Shown: in pieces, positions 63,972-64,000 of the stretch
How positions within the stretch are numbered: position 1 is the first letter of the stretch
How the letters are laid out: each line of letters begins with the position of its first letter
DNA from: Tolypocladium sp. Sup5 PDA-1
Taxonomy: Eukaryota > Ascomycota > Sordariomycetes > Hypocreales > Ophiocordycipitaceae
Length of the DNA: 64,000 nucleotides
Assembly (NCBI GenBank): GCA_000750105.3
Contig: JPHH03000030.1
Span: 310,001 to 374,000, forward strand
Direction of reading: 5' to 3'
Program-made: the position numbers and the translations under genes
The notes under the pieces: model-generated
Databases searched by the model: none
Seen by the model: the letters and a program-made list of their open reading frames with translations, nothing else
What the model was told of the DNA's origin: nothing

Positions 63972-64000
63972 GGCCAGGGCGAAACTCTCCGGTGTGACTG

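Noticed and set aside
1..64000. A secondary-metabolite gene cluster (two transporters, P450, oxidoreductases, laccase)
   Set aside because: No polyketide, peptide or terpene synthase core gene was seen, the P450s are relics, and the enzymes are scattered over 60 kb with mixed orientation.

Overview
The window is nuclear DNA of a filamentous ascomycete (Pezizomycotina). Many genes carry 50-120 nt introns with GTRAGT-type donors and CTAAC/CTGAC branch sites. The gene content is typical of these fungi: HET-domain proteins, a laccase, a 14-TM drug-efflux transporter, a Hol1-type transporter, an acetamidase-type amidase, GH43, PLAC8 and 2EXR. Hypocreales is my best guess, from family resemblance only. 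Gene spacing is loose and broken genes are frequent, as in an accessory or subtelomeric region.

Layout. 0-8 kb: a Hol1-type MFS transporter (-), an amidase (+) and a DHA2 efflux pump (-), all reconstructed intact. 8-14 kb: a graveyard with two cytochrome P450 relics in opposite orientation, an intact orphan kinase-like gene and a full-length HET pseudogene whose stops look like TGG->TAG. 14-21 kb: an intact HET protein, a mercuric-reductase-like flavoprotein and a secreted Cys-rich CDH/HIT-like protein. 20.9-22.8 kb: relics of a zinc alcohol dehydrogenase, a kinase-like gene and the C-terminal half of another HET gene. 23-28.3 kb: two small hypotheticals and a secreted SBP56/methanethiol-oxidase-like beta-propeller. 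28.3-34.3 kb: almost empty except an APH-type phosphotransferase with a one-base frameshift. 34.3-43.6 kb: laccase, a tail-less kinesin with an insertion in its motor, a GH43 pseudogene, an isochorismatase-fold protein lacking the expected cysteine, an unknown protein and a PLAC8 protein.

The most unusual part is 44-64 kb. At 43,990-45,887 a 214-aa protein can be assembled from 20 exons, 15 of them 6-45 nt or smaller and nearly all phase 0; the repeated 21-nt exons each encode seven residues. From 48.8 kb to the right end, four paralogues of a family I do not recognise (283-299 aa, plus one about 320 aa) share a KR-rich start, a DDL..EL.ECF.IVD motif and, in the three clear members, one phase-1 intron at a corresponding position. 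Between them lie a GST, an aminodeoxychorismate-lyase-like enzyme, a fusion of a transposase-type helix-turn-helix to an ACT domain with an acidic tail, a secreted metalloprotease pseudogene whose three stops all look like CAG->TAG, a secreted hypothetical and an orphan MED10 fragment.

No tRNA, rRNA, CRISPR or complete transposon was recognised. Most genes look unrelated and there is no obvious biosynthetic cluster. The recurring C-to-T stop lesions suggest past repeat-induced point mutation, which is an inference.
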